Of a stretch of DNA of 64,000 nt, positions 44,105 through 52,446 are shown piece by piece. Position 1 is the first letter of the stretch. Every line of letters begins with the position of its first letter. The notes beneath the pieces are model-generated. The model saw only the letters and a program-made list of their open reading frames with translations. It had not been told where the DNA came from and made no database searches. The stretch is taken from assembly GCF_002222655.1 (NCBI RefSeq), contig NZ_CP022423.1, positions 2,728,001 through 2,792,000 of the forward strand. The letters run 5' to 3'. Made by a program: the position numbers and the translations under genes. The stretch is from Vitreoscilla filiformis (GTDB lineage: Bacteria > Pseudomonadota > Gammaproteobacteria > Burkholderiales > Burkholderiaceae_C).

Positions 44105-45328
44105 TCAGTTGGAAGGCGGATTGTCGCCTGCCTCGTCCGGTACCGACGCGGGCATGGGTTCGGACACCCACGGCCACAGCAGCGGATGCGCGTCAAACCA
44201 CTGCTGACCGGCGGCGTTGCGGTAGGCGAGCAGGGCTTGACTTTCGAGCAATGCGGCCAGGCGTGGGCGGTCGTCGGCGTGCGCCAGGCTCAGGGTTTGG
44301 TGCTGGTAGACGCGGCGCAGCAGCGCGTGATCCTCGGGCAACAACGGGCTCCAGAGGGCGTCGGCATGGCGGGCGAGCAAGGCGGGCAACGCGGCGCTCA
44401 GATCGGGTTGATCGTCGAACGCATCCAGCGTGTCCGACAGCAAACGGTGCAGCACGCCGATCTGGCCGCCGCTGGCGCACAGCAGGGTGTGCCACGTTGC
44501 GGCGTCAAGCGCCTGGGCTTCGGGCCACGCGGGTTCGGCAGCGGCGCGCAGCTCGGCCAACACCGCTTCGTCGGGTGCCCGATTCCCCGGGCGATGCACC
44601 GCCCGCGCCGCATGCCAGACGCACGCATCCACCAGGGGCACCAGATGCGGCCAAGCGGCCAGCCCCGCCGGCGCGCTGTAAACGGTGGCGGCGTGGGGCA
44701 GGCGCAGCAGGGGCAAATCGTGGTCGAACACCGTCAACATGCGGGCCATGACGCCTTCCAACGCTTGGCCCGGCGCCCGCAGACGCTCCAGCGAATCCAC
44801 CAGCAGCACGACGCTGCGCAGTTGATGGCGGGTTTTCAGGGCCAGCACCATTTGGCCGATGAGCTGGCGCAGGTCATGCACCATCGGTTCGCGCCGGTCG
44901 GGGTGAAGGGCGCGCAGCGGGCGCAGCAGGCCGTTGGCGCGGCGCTGAAATTCGGTGTACAGGACACCCGGCGTGACGCAATCCAGCTCAGCTTCCGTCA
45001 CCAACCAATGGCTGAGGGCTTGCAGGGCTGGGTCGATGGGCTCGAAGGGGTCGGCGTGGCCCAGAGCATCGGGTTTGCTAAGGCGATCGGCCAGCGCCAC
45101 CGCGACGAGGAGCAACAGCTCCAGCGTGTCCAGCGGGGTGGTGTCGGGCAGGTAGGCCAGCAGATCGAGGCGGTAGGCGCGCTGGGTCGGGCTGGTGAGG
45201 GCGTCGGCCAGGGCGGTGAGGTGGGCGGTTTTGCCGGTGCTGGGGGGGCCGATGAGGTAGGTGAGGTGGCCTTGTGGTGCGGCGGGTCGCTGCGCTTGGC
45301 GCAGCAATGTACGGTGCAGGGCGGTCAT
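44105..45328 (-). CDS. P-loop NTPase, cassette gene 3 (short paralogue)
   Basis: A 407-residue P-loop ATPase. Walker A GPPSTGKT lies at 27-34 near the very N-terminus, and Walker B-like VVLLVDSLERLR at 173-184 has Asp then Ser in place of the usual acidic pair. A sensor-like YSAPAGLAAWPHL follows, and the C-terminus ends with YRNAAGQQWFDAHPLL. The same elements occur in the same order in the first cassette gene, so the two are diverged paralogues. ATG 45328 overlaps the TPR gene stop as ATGA. It is the last cassette gene before thrC. No nuclease or other effector domain is seen. STAND/AAA-like role is inference. Confidence 0.82.
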   Translation of the reverse strand: MTALHRTLLRQAQRPAAPQGHLTYLIGPPSTGKTAHLTALADALTSPTQRAYRLDLLAYLPDTTPLDTLELLLLVAVALADRLSKPDALGHADPFEPIDPALQALSHWLVTEAELDCVTPGVLYTEFQRRANGLLRPLRALHPDRREPMVHDLRQLIGQMVLALKTRHQLRSVVLLVDSLERLRAPGQALEGVMARMLTVFDHDLPLLRLPHAATVYSAPAGLAAWPHLVPLVDACVWHAARAVHRPGNRAPDEAVLAELRAAAEPAWPEAQALDAATWHTLLCASGGQIGVLHRLLSDTLDAFDDQPDLSAALPALLARHADALWSPLLPEDHALLRRVYQHQTLSLAHADDRPRLAALLESQALLAYRNAAGQQWFDAHPLLWPWVSEPMPASVPDEAGDNPPSN

Positions 45329-47304
45329 TGCGCACCTTCCTCTGGTCGAAGTTTGGCGTGAGCTGCTTGCAGTGCCGCCAGCCGTTGTGCATAACGTGGC
45401 ACGTCTGGAAGGCGCTGCACCAACTGTTGTGTGAGGTTCAGCGCCTCGGCCCGCCACTGGGGGGCCTGCGCCAAACCGGGGATATCGGCCAAGGCCAACA
45501 GCACCAGCGCCAGGTCACCCAGTGTCTGCGGCGTGGCACCCAGCCTCTCCAGCAACTGCCGGCGAATCTCCAGGCTCTCCTGGTACACCCTCTGCGCCTC
45601 TTCCCACTTGCCCTGCGCCTGCGCCACTCTGCCCACGTTATTGAGCGACACCGACACATCGCGCAGCGCCTGCGGTGTGGCTCCCAGCCTCTCCAGCAAA
45701 TGCCGGCTGATCTCCAGGCTCTCCTGGTACACCCTCTGCGCCTCTTCCCACTTGCCCTGCGCCTGCGCTACGCTCCCCACGTTGTCCAGCGACACCGACA
45801 CATCGCGCAGCGCCTCCGGTGTGGCTCCCAGCCTCTCCAGCAAATGCCGGCTGATCTCCAGGCTCTCCTGGTACACCCTCTGCGCCTCTTCCCACTTGCC
45901 CTGCGCCTGCGCCACTCCCCCCACGCAGTCCAGCGACACCGACACATCACGCAGCGCCTGCGGCGTGGCACCCAGCCTCTCCAGTAACTGCCGGCTGATC
46001 TCCAGACATTCCTGGTACACCCGCTGCGCCTCTTCCCATTGGCCCTGCGCCTGCGCCACTCTCCCGACGTTATTGAGTGACACCGACACATCCCGTAACG
46101 TCTCAGGCATCGCCCCTAACCTCTTTAGCAAGTGCCAGCGTACCTCCAAGCTCTCCTGGTACACCCTTTGCGCCTCTTCCCACTTGCCCTGCGCCTGCGC
46201 CACTCTCCCCACGTTATCCAGCGACACCGACACATCCCGCAGCACCTCCGGTGTGGCTCCCAGCCTCTCCAGCAACTGCCGGCTGATCTCCAGGCTCTCC
46301 TGGTACACCCTCTGCGCCTCTTCCCACTTGCCCTGCGCCTGCGCCACTCTGCCCACGTTGTCCAGCGACACCGACACATCGCGCAGCGCCTCCGGTGTGG
46401 GCCCCAGCCTCTCCAGCAACTGCCGGCGAATCTCCAGGCTCTCCTGGTACACCCTCTGCGCCTCTTCCCACTTGCCCTGCGCCTGCGCCACTCTCCCCAC
46501 GTCATCCAGCGACACCGATACATCCCTTAACGCCTCGGGTCGGTCAGCCTCACCAGTTGTCAAACGACGCCGGCTTTCCGCCAGCACCTGCAAGCTCAAA
46601 GCACGCGCCTCGGCCACACGCCCCAGCGCCAGCAATTCCTCACAAGCTGCACGCGGCAACGCCAGAAAAATACCTTCGTCCCACGGAGCGTTCCCACGCT
46701 TAGCTTGTACCGCCTGCCACAAGGACAAAACATGACCCGGCACCCCAGGCGCGGAGGACACCGGCAACAGTTCACGCGAAGGAACGACCGTGGCCGCCGC
46801 ACTTTCAGTGCGCGCCGCCAGCACCAAACTGAAGGCACGCACGTGCCACAGATCCGGCATCACCTGGGGAGCTTCGAGCCGGAAGTCCACTGGCAACACC
46901 ACCACCAAGGGCCGGGGGCTGCTTTTTTCCAGCAGAAAACGCCGTTCATTCAGGCGCATCAAAAAGGCGCGGCGCGCCTGATGCCAGAGCTTGTCGTGCG
47001 GGTGCCGCTGCAACAACAGCCAAGTCGCCCCAGGCAACGGAGGCTCGGCTGTCAGATGGCATAAACACTCATCCAGCCAACTTTCAGGCGCATCCAACAG
47101 CTTATCTGGCGCCTCGCGCCGCACCATGGGTGCCAGCTCCACGTGGCACCCCAACCAGGAAAACAAGGACACCGCAGGCCCCTGTTCTGCGAACACCACC
47201 ACCACGGAAAAGGAGTCCGCCTGCCATTCCAGGTGGCGCAGCAGCGCCACGGCCTGATCCTCCGTAATGCCGTCAGGCAGCAGCGGATTGAGCGCCATGG
47301 GCAT
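45325..47304 (-). CDS. TPR-repeat protein, cassette gene 2
   Basis: A 659-residue protein in two parts. Residues 1-257 have no assigned domain, but the pattern LNERR...PLVVVLPVDF...PDLWHVR (about 118-157) recalls degenerate NTPase-like regions in other TPR proteins. Residues 258-593 are seven almost identical 48-residue repeats (core VGRVAQAQGKWEEAQRVYQ), plus a decayed eighth, forming a TPR solenoid. It overlaps the start of the third cassette gene by 4 bases and begins 32 bases inside the first; a second ATG two codons on is possible. TPR arrays bind partner proteins, so a sensor or adaptor between the two ATPases is a reasonable guess. Confidence 0.88.
   Translation of the reverse strand: MPMALNPLLPDGITEDQAVALLRHLEWQADSFSVVVVFAEQGPAVSLFSWLGCHVELAPMVRREAPDKLLDAPESWLDECLCHLTAEPPLPGATWLLLQRHPHDKLWHQARRAFLMRLNERRFLLEKSSPRPLVVVLPVDFRLEAPQVMPDLWHVRAFSLVLAARTESAAATVVPSRELLPVSSAPGVPGHVLSLWQAVQAKRGNAPWDEGIFLALPRAACEELLALGRVAEARALSLQVLAESRRRLTTGEADRPEALRDVSVSLDDVGRVAQAQGKWEEAQRVYQESLEIRRQLLERLGPTPEALRDVSVSLDNVGRVAQAQGKWEEAQRVYQESLEISRQLLERLGATPEVLRDVSVSLDNVGRVAQAQGKWEEAQRVYQESLEVRWHLLKRLGAMPETLRDVSVSLNNVGRVAQAQGQWEEAQRVYQECLEISRQLLERLGATPQALRDVSVSLDCVGGVAQAQGKWEEAQRVYQESLEISRHLLERLGATPEALRDVSVSLDNVGSVAQAQGKWEEAQRVYQESLEISRHLLERLGATPQALRDVSVSLNNVGRVAQAQGKWEEAQRVYQESLEIRRQLLERLGATPQTLGDLALVLLALADIPGLAQAPQWRAEALNLTQQLVQRLPDVPRYAQRLAALQAAHAKLRPEEGAQ
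45526..46533 (-). repeat. Seven tandem 144-bp coding repeats
   Basis: Seven uninterrupted, in-frame 144-bp units encode the TPR-like part of the middle cassette protein. They differ by only a few bases each, mostly at codons 10-11, 21, 32 and 34-40 of the unit, implying recent amplification or ongoing homogenisation. Confidence 0.92.
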
Positions 47305-48613
47305 CTACGACATCCCGCAGCAGCGGGTGGACGTCGTACCAGTCGCTGCCGTTGCGGTAGTTCATCACCAAACGGTTGTCCAGGAAATGCGCCAGCAGCG
47401 GTAACTGCGCATCCGAGGGCAGGCAGGTGTCGTGCGTCTGGCCAATTCGCTGCAACCACGTCAAGTGATCCGCTGGAATGGGCAGCATTTCCGCCCGAGC
47501 AGCTACTTTCACATGCTTGACAGCTTCCACACTCAGCGGTAACTGGCTCTCATCACGGATGGACGGCAGACACTGGCGCAACAGGCGGAAGAATTCGCGC
47601 AAGTCGCCGCCGGAGCTTTGTGCCAAGTCGTTCACGGCCTCCGGGCTGAACACCTGTTCCCATGCAGCAAAGCGCTCAGCCAGCACAAGGCGCATCAGGG
47701 CGATGCCTTCACCATCCGGCTCCCGACTGCGATCCTTGAAAACGTGCGTGCTGACCAGACGACGCACCGAAGCGCCGCCCATCAACGCCCCCGCGCCAGC
47801 CGCCAAGATCGAGAGATAAGGTGGCACGGTGTACACCACATGCAGGCCAGGAATGCGCAAGTGCTCTGCATGCGCAAAAAACAGGTTGCGCACGCTTTCG
47901 TACACCGACATGGCCTCATCACCCACGCCACGGATGCGCTCGATCGAATCCACGAGCAGCACCACCTTGAGTTGATCGTTGCCAGCCTGCTTGCGCAGGG
48001 CATCCACGGCCTCGGCAAAAAAGGCGTGTGCATCCTGTACCAACCGCGCTACATGACCACGGGCGGCAGACTGAATGCGCGATTTGAAATCTGGGTCGCT
48101 CTTGAGCGATGCTTTCAGCTCGGCAAAATCAGCGATCTTGAGGCCAACATCCTTGAACTCGACCGTGGTTGCCAGAAAACCGCTCAGTCGAGCCCAGTAG
48201 CTGCGCCCGGCCAAAGCTTGATCAAACCGATCATCCGCCAATACCCGATCGGAAAGCGCCCCAGCCATGGAGATCAAAAAATCACTGATCTCAACCGGCT
48301 TGGTCAGCAGCACATACTCGGAAAGATCAGCGTAATAAGCCACTGTCCCCAGCGTTTTGGGCTGATCCAACTCGGCTTGCAACCGTTTCAGCTCGGTGCT
48401 CTTGCCAGTGCCGCGCTGACCAGTGAACAGGCAAACGCCCCCGCCTTCTTGAAAGTCGATCTCGTTGACCATCTCGGACACGGCATCCGTGCCCGAAGGC
48501 CCTTGAGCGTTCACCTGTTTGACGTACACCGGATCGTCCGGCTCAAGCACTCGATCCGCCAACGCGTTGTAGAGCTGCTTCAGTTGAGCACGTTTCTCGG
48601 GAGAAACTGGCAT
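47273..48613 (-). CDS. P-loop NTPase, cassette gene 1 (long paralogue)
   Basis: A 446-residue P-loop ATPase. Walker A GQRGTGKS lies at 65-72 and Walker B-like VVLLVDSIERIR at 217-228. VVYTVPPYLSILAAG follows, and the C-terminus carries NYRNGSDWYDVHPLL before a short tail. A helical N-terminal 55 residues precede the P-loop. It matches the third cassette gene in motif order but has extra N-terminal and central sequence. ATG 48613 has CGGAG eight bases upstream. It lies 73 bases after hom on the same strand and overlaps the TPR gene by 32 bases. Ligand and partner are unknown. Confidence 0.85.
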   Translation of the reverse strand: MPVSPEKRAQLKQLYNALADRVLEPDDPVYVKQVNAQGPSGTDAVSEMVNEIDFQEGGGVCLFTGQRGTGKSTELKRLQAELDQPKTLGTVAYYADLSEYVLLTKPVEISDFLISMAGALSDRVLADDRFDQALAGRSYWARLSGFLATTVEFKDVGLKIADFAELKASLKSDPDFKSRIQSAARGHVARLVQDAHAFFAEAVDALRKQAGNDQLKVVLLVDSIERIRGVGDEAMSVYESVRNLFFAHAEHLRIPGLHVVYTVPPYLSILAAGAGALMGGASVRRLVSTHVFKDRSREPDGEGIALMRLVLAERFAAWEQVFSPEAVNDLAQSSGGDLREFFRLLRQCLPSIRDESQLPLSVEAVKHVKVAARAEMLPIPADHLTWLQRIGQTHDTCLPSDAQLPLLAHFLDNRLVMNYRNGSDWYDVHPLLRDVVDAHGAQSAAA

Positions 48614-48686
48614 GGGCGAACTCCGGTGTGTCACAGCACTTTCCCAACTGCACGCGCACCGCCGGGAAAGGCTGTCAAAAAAGCGA

Positions 48687-49997
48687 TCAGGCCAGCTCTT
48701 CCGTCCGCAAACTCACAATCGGCGCCACCACCGTCGGCAGGGCCTGCATGGCGGCCAAGGCGGCACGCATGGGGCCTTCCACCGTCACATGGGTGAGGAT
48801 GATCAGGTCGGTTTGCTTCTCGCCTTCGGCGCTTTCGCGTTGCAACACAGCGTCGATGCTGATGTCGTTCTCGGCCAGGATGCTGGTGATGCGGGCCAGC
48901 ACACCGGCTTCATCGGCCACGCGCAAGCGCAGGTAGAACGCGGTACGCACTTGCTCGATCGGCAGGATCGGCGTATCGGCCAGCGCATCCGGCTGGAAGG
49001 CCAGGTGCGGCACGCGGTGATCCGGGTCAGCGGTGTGCAGGCGGGTGATGTCCACCAAATCGGCCACCACCGCCGAAGCGGTCGGCTCCGAGCCAGCGCC
49101 CTTGCCGTAGTACAGCGTCGTGCCCACGGCATCGCCTTGCACCATCACGGCGTTCATCGCGCCTTCGACGTTGGCAATCAGACGCTTGGCCGGCACCAGC
49201 GTCGGATGTACGCGCAGCTCAATGCCCGCTTCTTGGCGACGGGCAATGCCCAGCAGCTTGATGCGGTAGCCCAGTTGCTCGGCATAACGGATGTCGGCGG
49301 CAGCCAGCTTGGTGATGCCTTCCACATGCGCCTTGTCAAACTGCACCGGAATGCCAAAGGCCAACGCGCTCATCAGCGTGGCTTTGTGGGCGGCGTCCAC
49401 GCCTTCGATGTCGAAAGTCGGGTCGGCTTCGGCGTAGCCCAGGCGTTGGGCTTCTTTCAACACCACGTCGAAATCCAAGCCCTTGTCGCGCATTTCGGAC
49501 AGGATGAAGTTCGTCGTGCCGTTGATGATGCCGGCGATCCACTCGATGCGGTTGGCCGTCAAGCCCTCACGCAGCGCCTTGATGATGGGGATGCCACCGG
49601 CCACCGCCGCTTCAAACGCCACTACCACACCCTTGGCGCGGGCGGCTTCAAAAATCTCGGTGCCGTGAACGGCCAGCAGCGCCTTGTTGGCTGTGACCAC
49701 ATGCTTGCCAGCGGCGATGGCTTCCAACACCAGCGCCTTGGCGATGCCGTAGCCGCCGATCAGCTCGACCACGATGTCAATGGCCGGGTTGGCGATGATC
49801 TGGCGGGCGTCGCTCACCACCTCGGCTGCGTCACCGACGACAGCGCGGGCGCGCTCCACGTCCAGATCGGCCACCATGGCAATCTCAATGCCCCGGCCCG
49901 CACGACGCATGATTTCATGCTGGTTGCGTTGCAGCACCTTGAAGGTGCCGGAGCCGACGGTACCGATGCCCAGAAGGCCGACCTGGATGGGTTTCAT
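48687..49997 (-). CDS. hom: Homoserine dehydrogenase
   Basis: A 436-residue NAD(P)-dependent homoserine dehydrogenase for threonine and methionine synthesis. It shows GLLGIGTVGSG at the start, VVTANKALLA, the catalytic block GIINGTTNFILSEM, YAEADPTFDIEGVDAAHK, and a C-terminal ACT domain (about 360-430) that normally gives feedback regulation by threonine. ATG 49997 is preferred to a TTG four codons upstream. alaA-type aminotransferase lies 57 bases upstream, same strand. In related genomes thrC would follow at once. Confidence 0.96.
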   Translation of the reverse strand: MKPIQVGLLGIGTVGSGTFKVLQRNQHEIMRRAGRGIEIAMVADLDVERARAVVGDAAEVVSDARQIIANPAIDIVVELIGGYGIAKALVLEAIAAGKHVVTANKALLAVHGTEIFEAARAKGVVVAFEAAVAGGIPIIKALREGLTANRIEWIAGIINGTTNFILSEMRDKGLDFDVVLKEAQRLGYAEADPTFDIEGVDAAHKATLMSALAFGIPVQFDKAHVEGITKLAAADIRYAEQLGYRIKLLGIARRQEAGIELRVHPTLVPAKRLIANVEGAMNAVMVQGDAVGTTLYYGKGAGSEPTASAVVADLVDITRLHTADPDHRVPHLAFQPDALADTPILPIEQVRTAFYLRLRVADEAGVLARITSILAENDISIDAVLQRESAEGEKQTDLIILTHVTVEGPMRAALAAMQALPTVVAPIVSLRTEELA

Positions 49998-50054
49998 GGA
50001 ATTGCTCAACAGTGGGGGTCTAGGGGAGAAAGTGCCACGTTCAAGCGCCCGGCG

Positions 50055-51278
50055 TCAACCGTTGCGCTTTCGGTAGCCGTGGAGGAAGCGGGCGATGCGG
50101 CCCACGGCCTCCGTGAGATCGTCGGTGTTCGGCAGGAACACCAGACGGAAGTGATCCGGGTCGGGCCAGTTGAAGCCTGTGCCTTGCACGATCAACACCC
50201 GCTCTTCGGCCAGCAGCTCGTAGGCGAATTGCTGGTCGTCGGCGATGGGGTACATCTTCGGATCGAGGCGCGGGAACATGTACAGCGCCGCCTTGGGTTT
50301 GACCACGCTCACGCCCGGGATCTGCGTCAGCAGGTCATAGGCCAAATCCCGCTGACGTGCCAAGCGCCCGCCCGGCGCCACCAAATCCTTGATGCTTTGG
50401 TAGCCGCCCAGCGCCGTTTGAATTGCCAACTGGCCCGGCGTGTTGGCGCACAGGCGCATCGAGGCCAGCATGTTCAGGCCCTCGATGTAGTCCTTGGCAC
50501 GGCGCTTGTTGCCCGACACGATCATCCAGCCCGAGCGGTAGCCGCACGAACGGTAGTTTTTGCTCAAGCCATTGAAGGTGAGGAACAGCACGTCATCGGC
50601 CAACGAGGCGATGCTGGTGTGGGTGGCCCCGTCGTACAGCGTCTTGTCGTAAATCTCGTCGGCGAACACGATCAACTGGTGCTGACGGGCGATTTCCACA
50701 ATGCCTTCGAGCACCTCACGCGGGTACAGCGCGCCCGTCGGGTTGTTCGGGTTGATGATCACCAGCGCCTTGGTGTTGGGCGTGATCTTGGCGCGCATGT
50801 CGTCCAAGTCGGGCATCCAGCCCGAGCCCTCGTCGCAGCGGTAATGCACCGGCGTGCCGCCAGACAGCGACACCACAGCGGTGTAGAGCGGGTAATCCGG
50901 TGAGGGAATGAGCACCTCGTCGCCGCTGTCCAGCAGCGCATTCATGCTCATGGCGATCAGCTCGGACGCACCATTGCCCAAGTAAACGTCATCAATGGTG
51001 ACGCCCTTGATCTGCTTTTCTTGGCAGTAATGCACCACCGCCTTGCGCGGGGCGAACAAGCCTTTGGAGTCGGTGTAACCCGCCGCGTCGGGCAGGTTGC
51101 GCATCATGTCTTGGATGATTTCATCCGGCGGCATCAGGCCAAACGCGGCCACGTTGCCGATGTTCAGCTTGATGATTTTGTGGCCTTCTTCTTCCATTTG
51201 GCGCGCCTTGTCCAGCACGGGCCCACGGATGTCATAGCCGACGTTGGCAAGCTTGCTGGATTTGGCGATGGGCTTCAA
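50055..51278 (-). CDS. AlaA-type pyridoxal-phosphate aminotransferase
   Basis: A 407-residue class I aminotransferase of the AlaA/AlaC group (glutamate-pyruvate type). The opening SSKLANVGYDIRGPVLDKA and KLNIGNVAAFG are typical, with NPNNPTGALYP, DEIYDKTLYD and the PLP lysine in FNGLSKNYRSCGYRSGW (near residue 240). It is the first gene of a run followed by hom, so it likely serves amino acid metabolism; the exact amino donor is undecided. An 84-base intergenic region separates it from a divergent Mth938-like gene. Confidence 0.93.
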   Translation of the reverse strand: MKPIAKSSKLANVGYDIRGPVLDKARQMEEEGHKIIKLNIGNVAAFGLMPPDEIIQDMMRNLPDAAGYTDSKGLFAPRKAVVHYCQEKQIKGVTIDDVYLGNGASELIAMSMNALLDSGDEVLIPSPDYPLYTAVVSLSGGTPVHYRCDEGSGWMPDLDDMRAKITPNTKALVIINPNNPTGALYPREVLEGIVEIARQHQLIVFADEIYDKTLYDGATHTSIASLADDVLFLTFNGLSKNYRSCGYRSGWMIVSGNKRRAKDYIEGLNMLASMRLCANTPGQLAIQTALGGYQSIKDLVAPGGRLARQRDLAYDLLTQIPGVSVVKPKAALYMFPRLDPKMYPIADDQQFAYELLAEERVLIVQGTGFNWPDPDHFRLVFLPNTDDLTEAVGRIARFLHGYRKRNG

Positions 51279-51362
51279 ACCACACTCTCCTGGCTGCGGG
51301 GTGAAAACCTATAATTTAACCATAGGGTTTGCGCCCGCCGTTCCCCACCCGCGAAGGCTGCC

Positions 51363-51734
51363 TTGAAGTTTCAACCTGACCATCTGGATGGCGTCAACGT
51401 CATCGCCAAACTCGAAGCCCAGCGCATCTGGGTGCATCAGACGCCGTTCACCACCAGCTTGGTCGTGCCCTGGGTCGGTGACGCCGAAGCCTGGCCGGCC
51501 ACCCGCCCGCAGGAGCTGACGCCGGCGCATTTCGAGCGCATCGCCGCATTCCAGCCCGAAGTGGTGATTTTTGGCAGCGGCCCCAAGTTGCAGTTCATTT
51601 CACCGCAGCTTTATCGGTGCCTGATTGAACGCCGCATCGGCATGGAGACCATGGACACCGCTGCGGCTTGTCGCACCTACAACGTGTTGGTGAACGAGGG
51701 GCGCAAAGTCGTGGGGGCTTTCTTGCTGGCGTGA
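51363..51734 (+). CDS. Mth938-like domain protein (DUF498)
   Basis: A 123-residue protein of the DUF498/Mth938 family, related to NDUFAF3, an assembly factor of respiratory complex I in mitochondria. Blocks seen: TSLVVPWVGD, EVVIFGSGPKLQF (near residue 67), and ERRIGMETMDTAAACRTYNVLVNEGRKVVGAFL. The TTG start at 51363 opens MKFQPDHLDGVN, typical of the family. Its bacterial role is not defined. TATAAT lies upstream at 51310-51315. Confidence 0.9.
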   Translation: MKFQPDHLDGVNVIAKLEAQRIWVHQTPFTTSLVVPWVGDAEAWPATRPQELTPAHFERIAAFQPEVVIFGSGPKLQFISPQLYRCLIERRIGMETMDTAAACRTYNVLVNEGRKVVGAFLLA

Positions 51735-51804
51735 CACGCTCAAGACACGCGCAGTAGCCGCCCGCGCCAGTCTGGCACGCACGGGGCGCACCTTGGCTTG
51801 ACTC

Positions 51805-51810
51805 TATAAT
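51805..51810 (+). promoter_or_regulatory. -10 box upstream of bcp
   Basis: A perfect TATAAT stands 52 bases before the bcp start. No -35 box with normal spacing is clear, so this is a weak call. Confidence 0.3.
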
Positions 51811-51862
51811 AACGGGCTACGCTCCATGGAGCCGATCCGGAGCACCAGAAAGACAGAACATC

Positions 51863-52339
51863 ATGACGCCAGCTCTCAACAAACCCCTTCCGGACATTGA
51901 AGCACAGGCCACAGGCGGGGTGAAATTCACGCCTCAGGCGTTTCTCGGTCGAGCTGTCGTGCTGTATTTTTACCCGAAAGACAACACCCCGGGTTGTACC
52001 ACCGAGGCCATGCAATTCCGCGATCAGCACGCAGAATTCGTCCAGGCCGGCGCGGTGGTGTTCGGTGTCTCGCGGGACAACATGGCCTCGCACGACAAGT
52101 TCAAACAGAACTTGGGCCTGCCCTTCGAATTGATTGCGGACACCGAGGAAAAGCTCTGCCACATGTTCGGCGTGGTCAAAAACAAGATCATGTACGGCAA
52201 GAAAGTCAAAGGCATCGAGCGCTCGACCTTCCTGATCGACGAGCGCGGCGTGCTGCGCCAAGAGTGGCGCGGCATCAAAGTAGCCGGGCATGTTGAGGAA
52301 GTTCTCAAGGCCGTGCAAGAGCTCAAGCAGCCAGCCTGA
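51863..52339 (+). CDS. bcp: Peroxiredoxin Bcp (thiol peroxidase)
   Basis: A 158-residue atypical 2-Cys or 1-Cys peroxiredoxin reducing hydroperoxides. The peroxidatic Cys lies in YPKDNTPGCTTEAMQFRD (near residue 45), the FGVSRDNMASHDKF block follows, and an IERSTFLIDERGVLRQEW block closes the fold. The second Cys in LCHMFGV (near residue 96) sits where a distal thiol could act. It has no signal peptide, so it is cytosolic. It is separated from phoH by a terminator. Confidence 0.94.
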   Translation: MTPALNKPLPDIEAQATGGVKFTPQAFLGRAVVLYFYPKDNTPGCTTEAMQFRDQHAEFVQAGAVVFGVSRDNMASHDKFKQNLGLPFELIADTEEKLCHMFGVVKNKIMYGKKVKGIERSTFLIDERGVLRQEWRGIKVAGHVEEVLKAVQELKQPA

Positions 52340-52397
52340 GCTGTGCATAATGCGGCGATGCCCATCGCCGTTGCCCAGCACGCCGACACCTTCACCA

Positions 52398-52428
52398 CAA
52401 AGCCGCACAGCCTCGCTGTGCGGCTTTG
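52398..52428 (+). terminator. Terminator-like hairpin between bcp and phoH
   Basis: AAAGCCGCACAGC and GCTGTGCGGCTTT form a long stem with a 3-base loop, followed by TGTCGTTT. The T run is imperfect, but position and stem make a terminator likely. Confidence 0.72.
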
Positions 52429-52446
52429 TCGTTTCTGATTCATGCC

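Noticed and set aside
45526..46533. CRISPR-like regular repeats
   Set aside because: Unit is 144 bp with no spacers and is in frame within a coding gene; it is a TPR array.
48673..48678. Perfect TTGACA on the - strand before the first cassette ATPase
   Set aside because: No acceptable -10 box at 16-18 bases; position 17 downstream reads GCGTGC. Could be chance.
51310..51315. TATAAT in the alaA/Mth938 divergent region
   Set aside because: Part of an AT-rich imperfect palindrome (CCTATAATTTAACCATAGG) with no -35 at normal distance on the + strand; direction undecided, so not called as a promoter.
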